Source: Phalacrocorax aristotelis
Taxonomy: Eukaryota > Chordata > Aves > Suliformes > Phalacrocoracidae
NCBI RefSeq assembly: GCF_949628215.1
Contig: NC_134310.1
Span: 8,259,401 to 8,323,400, forward strand
Reading direction: 5' to 3'
Length of the DNA: 64,000 bases
The position numbers and the translations under genes were made by a program. Every line of letters starts with the position of its first letter. The stretch's first letter is position 1. Of the stretch, positions 61,295 through 64,000 are shown one piece after another. Under the pieces are notes generated by a model. It was not told the origin of the DNA and did not search any database. It saw only the letters and a list, made by a program, of their open reading frames with translations.

Positions 61295-62104
61295 CTGTAA
61301 AGAGGGCAGAGGAAAGACCATGAGGTTGTGCAGTTTCATGGCTTCACACAAAAAGGAAACATCTGGAATTAAAACAGAAAGGGTCCATGCTGCAGTGGGA
61401 AACTCAAGCCCAATAATGCAGCTGCTCCAAGCGAGTGGCAGGTCCCTGCGTGACCCCAGGAGCCGGCAGCACAGACACATCCATCTCCAGAGGGAGTGCT
61501 GCAGCAGAGGGGTGAGGAAACTCTTTTGGGAACTGCCAAAGGATGGAGAACTGGGTCGCAACCAGCACGACCAATACTCAGGTCAGCATTATTATGAATT
61601 ACGAGCAAGGGTCAACTCCCATTTGTAGCAAAACCCCTTTATGAGAGGAGAGGGGTGTAAAACACTGCCCTGCACCCAGCCTCAATGAGACTTTGGTCTC
61701 CATGCTCACTGAGGCTGGCTCATGAGCTATTACAGAGCCAGCACAGTGCCTTGCGGGCTCTCCCTCTGCTTCCCTGGGCCTCTGAGGAAGCTTGGAAGTT
61801 AGCTTCAGGGTTTGTAAGTGCTGCCTCGAGCGAGTGGATAAGCAAACTCCAATCAAGCTGAGAACACGTGACCACAGGGGTGGCTTAAAGGCCTTTTCAC
61901 ATCCCTGTTCCTGACGCTTGGATAAAAAGGAACAGTTGAAAACGGCCGCCAGAGCACACCAGTGCTGTGTTAAGTAGATGCGCATGAAGTGACGCTGCTC
62001 CCCCCTTTCCCTGAAGCTCAACGTCACCACAAAGGGGGACTTGCATACTTCCCAGCTTTCACCAGCTGAGCTTGGTCCCCACACCAGGGGCTCCCCGCTA
62101 TCCT
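61295..62104 (-). other. SCAMP4: SCAMP4 upstream intron
   Basis: Unique intronic DNA between the exon acceptor and a CR1 copy. No feature recognised. Confidence 0.6.
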
Positions 62105-62714
62105 AAATCATAGAATTACAAAATATCCTGAGTTGGAAGGGACCCACAAGGATCATCAAGCCCAACTCCTGTCCCTGCACAGGACAGCCCCAAATTCACA
62201 CCGTGTCTCTGAGGGCCGTGTCCAAGTGCTTCTGGAATATCGCCAGCCTTGGTGCCGTGATGCCTCCCTGGGGAGCCTGTTCCAGGGCTCCACCACCCTC
62301 TGGGGGAAGAACCTTCTCCTAATACCCAGCCTAACCCTCCCCTGGCACATCTCCCTGCCATTCCCTTGGGTCCTGTCGTTGGTCACCAGAGAGGAGAGAT
62401 CAGCACCTGCCCCTCCTCCTCCCCTCAGGAGGGAGCTGCAGAGCGCCATGAGGGCTGCCCTCAGCCTCCTCTGCTCCAGGCTGAACAAACCAAGGGACTT
62501 CAGCCGCTCCCCATACAGTTTCCCCTCTAAACCCTTCCCCAACTCTGTGGCCCTCCTCTGGACACTCTCCAGTAGCTTTATACCCTTAATGCCCTGTGGC
62601 ACCCAACACTGCCCACAGCACTCGAGGTGAGGCCGCACCAGCGTGGAGCAGAGCAGGGCAATCCCCTCCCTCACCCAGCTGCAATGCAGGGCTTGATGCA
62701 CCCCAAGTCCTCCA
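62105..62714 (-). mobile_element. CR1 LINE, 5'-truncated, young subfamily
   Basis: About 610 bp of CR1 3' end on the minus strand: a VRPHLECCGQCWVPQ block, QRRATELGKGLE, FSLEQRRLRAALM, then the 3' UTR ending CAGGATATTTTGTAATTCTA. By hand count about 10-11 differences over about 590 bp against the plus-strand copy at 38417-39006, so about 98% identity. It is truncated at about 62714, where homology stops abruptly. Confidence 0.92.
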
Positions 62715-64000
62715 CACGCTCCCCTCAATACTCCAGGGTCTCCCTGCAGCTGTCTTGCATCTCCCCAGGCTCTGCCAGTGTTGAAGAGGCTTAGCCCAAT
62801 TACAAGCTTCTATTTTGGAAAAACAGGTGGTAACTCTTAAACTTTGCATTAACTTGTCTCAATTAGCACAGATGAAGATAAATGAGGAGGCAGAGGGTCC
62901 AAACACAAAAGACCCTTCAGTACTGCCTGGTGATGAGCTCACAGTAACACTTTGGACCCTGGCCCCATTTATTCAGTTAAAAGTAAATCCCTGAATTTCT
63001 CTTCACTCGTGGTAAGTGAACATGCCCTGCCCGTTCCTTGCTTCACCTGCACATCACCAGCTTGGTCCTCTGATGCCTGACACCAGTCTGGCCTCTCCTT
63101 CCAACTCTTCTCGTTCCTCCTCTTGGCACAGACCCACCTGCCTTCACACAGCCCGGGGGCTGCTAAACAACTACAAAGTTTTGTGGTCATAAAATAATAT
63201 TGACAACACAGTTGGGAGAATCTAGCGTGGAAAGCGTCCGAACCCAGCTGCTGCTTCTGACACCCAAGTTACATGAGAGTTAAAATAAAAGATTGTTTTA
63301 CTACAAAGAAAATTCTTCTGAGCGGCTAACAACAAGGCTTTATATGCAATGGTTTCAATGTATCTCAATATTGGGGGGAAGAAAGAATTTGAATTATTTA
63401 AATTGCATTTATACAGTAATTAGCTGTACTTCTCCAAATTTCTGTTTTCAGAAATTATTTATTCTCCAGAAGTCACTTAGTAAAATAAAAAACCCCCACA
63501 AAGTCAAGAGCACCTATAAAGTTTTAAGGAACTTCTGGTTCTCCCTGAGCAGCAGGTAGGAGTTGGCTCTCCAGTAGTGGGAGCTCTGGTACAGGTTTCC
63601 CCAAATCACCATCCACCTTAACAAAATCTTCACATCAAATTAAAGTAATGAGCATTCAACCTTCTAGCAGCAACTTTTATGTTTCTATTTTTAGCGTTGG
63701 CCTTTTCTTGTTTACCGTCTTCCCTCCACGTGTGTCTCTCTCCATCCCATCCCCAAAAGTCGGGGAGACGCCAAAAGAAAGTGTGTTGCAGACAGACATT
63801 TAAAACTTCTGGTGTAAATGCCAGGTCTCCTCAGCCATGCCTAGACTAGTTGCCCAAATGGCTGGCACCTTTCCAGCATGCCATTAACTTGACTGAGGGG
63901 CGCTTTGTTTAGGAAGAGCTGCAGACAAAGGCAGCTTTACAGCATGCAACATTTAGCCAGTTAGTCTGAAGGGACAAGCAGTTTCTTCAGGCAAGAAAAT
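62715..64000 (-). other. SCAMP4: SCAMP4 upstream intron, to window end
   Basis: No exon, RNA gene or repeat recognised on either strand. I looked for the upstream SCAMP4 exon, which should encode the conserved N-terminal block before TM1, and did not find it. Confidence 0.5.

Noticed and set aside
61295..64000. Upstream SCAMP4 exon with start codon
   Set aside because: No block resembling the conserved SCAMP N-terminal region with matching phase was found.
1..64000. CRISPR arrays, operons, bacterial-type genes, rRNA or tRNA genes
   Set aside because: No regularly spaced direct repeats, no cloverleaf-capable genes, and the whole window behaves as avian nuclear DNA.

Overview
The window is vertebrate nuclear DNA, almost certainly from a bird. 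The repeats are CR1 LINEs with the ATTCTATGATT-type 3' tail and an avian-type LTR retrovirus. Coding sequence is sparse, in short exons with GT/AG borders, and there is one CpG-island promoter. I cannot name the species.

Two host genes lie in tandem on the minus strand. SCAMP4 (secretory carrier membrane protein 4) enters from the right. Its last four coding exons are at 61138-61294, 51067-51168, 49992-50109 and 44655-44831; the reading frame joins exactly across all four and ends at a TAA. Its 3' UTR probably runs to about 41.64 kb. CSNK1G2 (casein kinase 1 gamma 2) follows. A CpG island at about 36.7-37.7 kb is its likely promoter, a 28.5-kb first intron separates that from the first coding exon (8162-8348), and the rest of the gene lies beyond base 1. 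The SCAMP4-CSNK1G2 order and orientation match human 19p13.3.

Most other recognisable structure is transposon-derived. A 6.8-kb endogenous retrovirus (51732-58517) sits in a SCAMP4 intron in sense orientation. It has two LTRs, a tRNA-Lys-type primer site, gag, protease, RT, RNase H and integrase, and no env. A nearly full-length 4.4-kb CR1 (44979-49383), also in sense orientation, fills most of the last SCAMP4 intron and ends 147 bp from the final splice acceptor. Truncated CR1 copies lie at 6255-6760, 9808-9877, 37862-39006 and 62105-62714. Several faint MIR-like (CORE-SINE) relics are present. All mobile elements are decayed by stop codons.

The most unusual item is in the retroviral leader. 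Between the primer site and gag lies an open frame of 161 codons, offset from gag. It encodes a hydrophobic protein with about three membrane-type segments and three clustered N-glycosylation sequons. Also notable: gag-pro-pol shares one frame over about 4.5 kb with stops but no net frameshift and an amber codon at the gag-pro border; two CR1 copies about 98% identical lie in inverted orientation around the SCAMP4 exons; and a degenerate TATAGGGGACGGG-type repeat next to the CpG island is split by a CR1 insertion.
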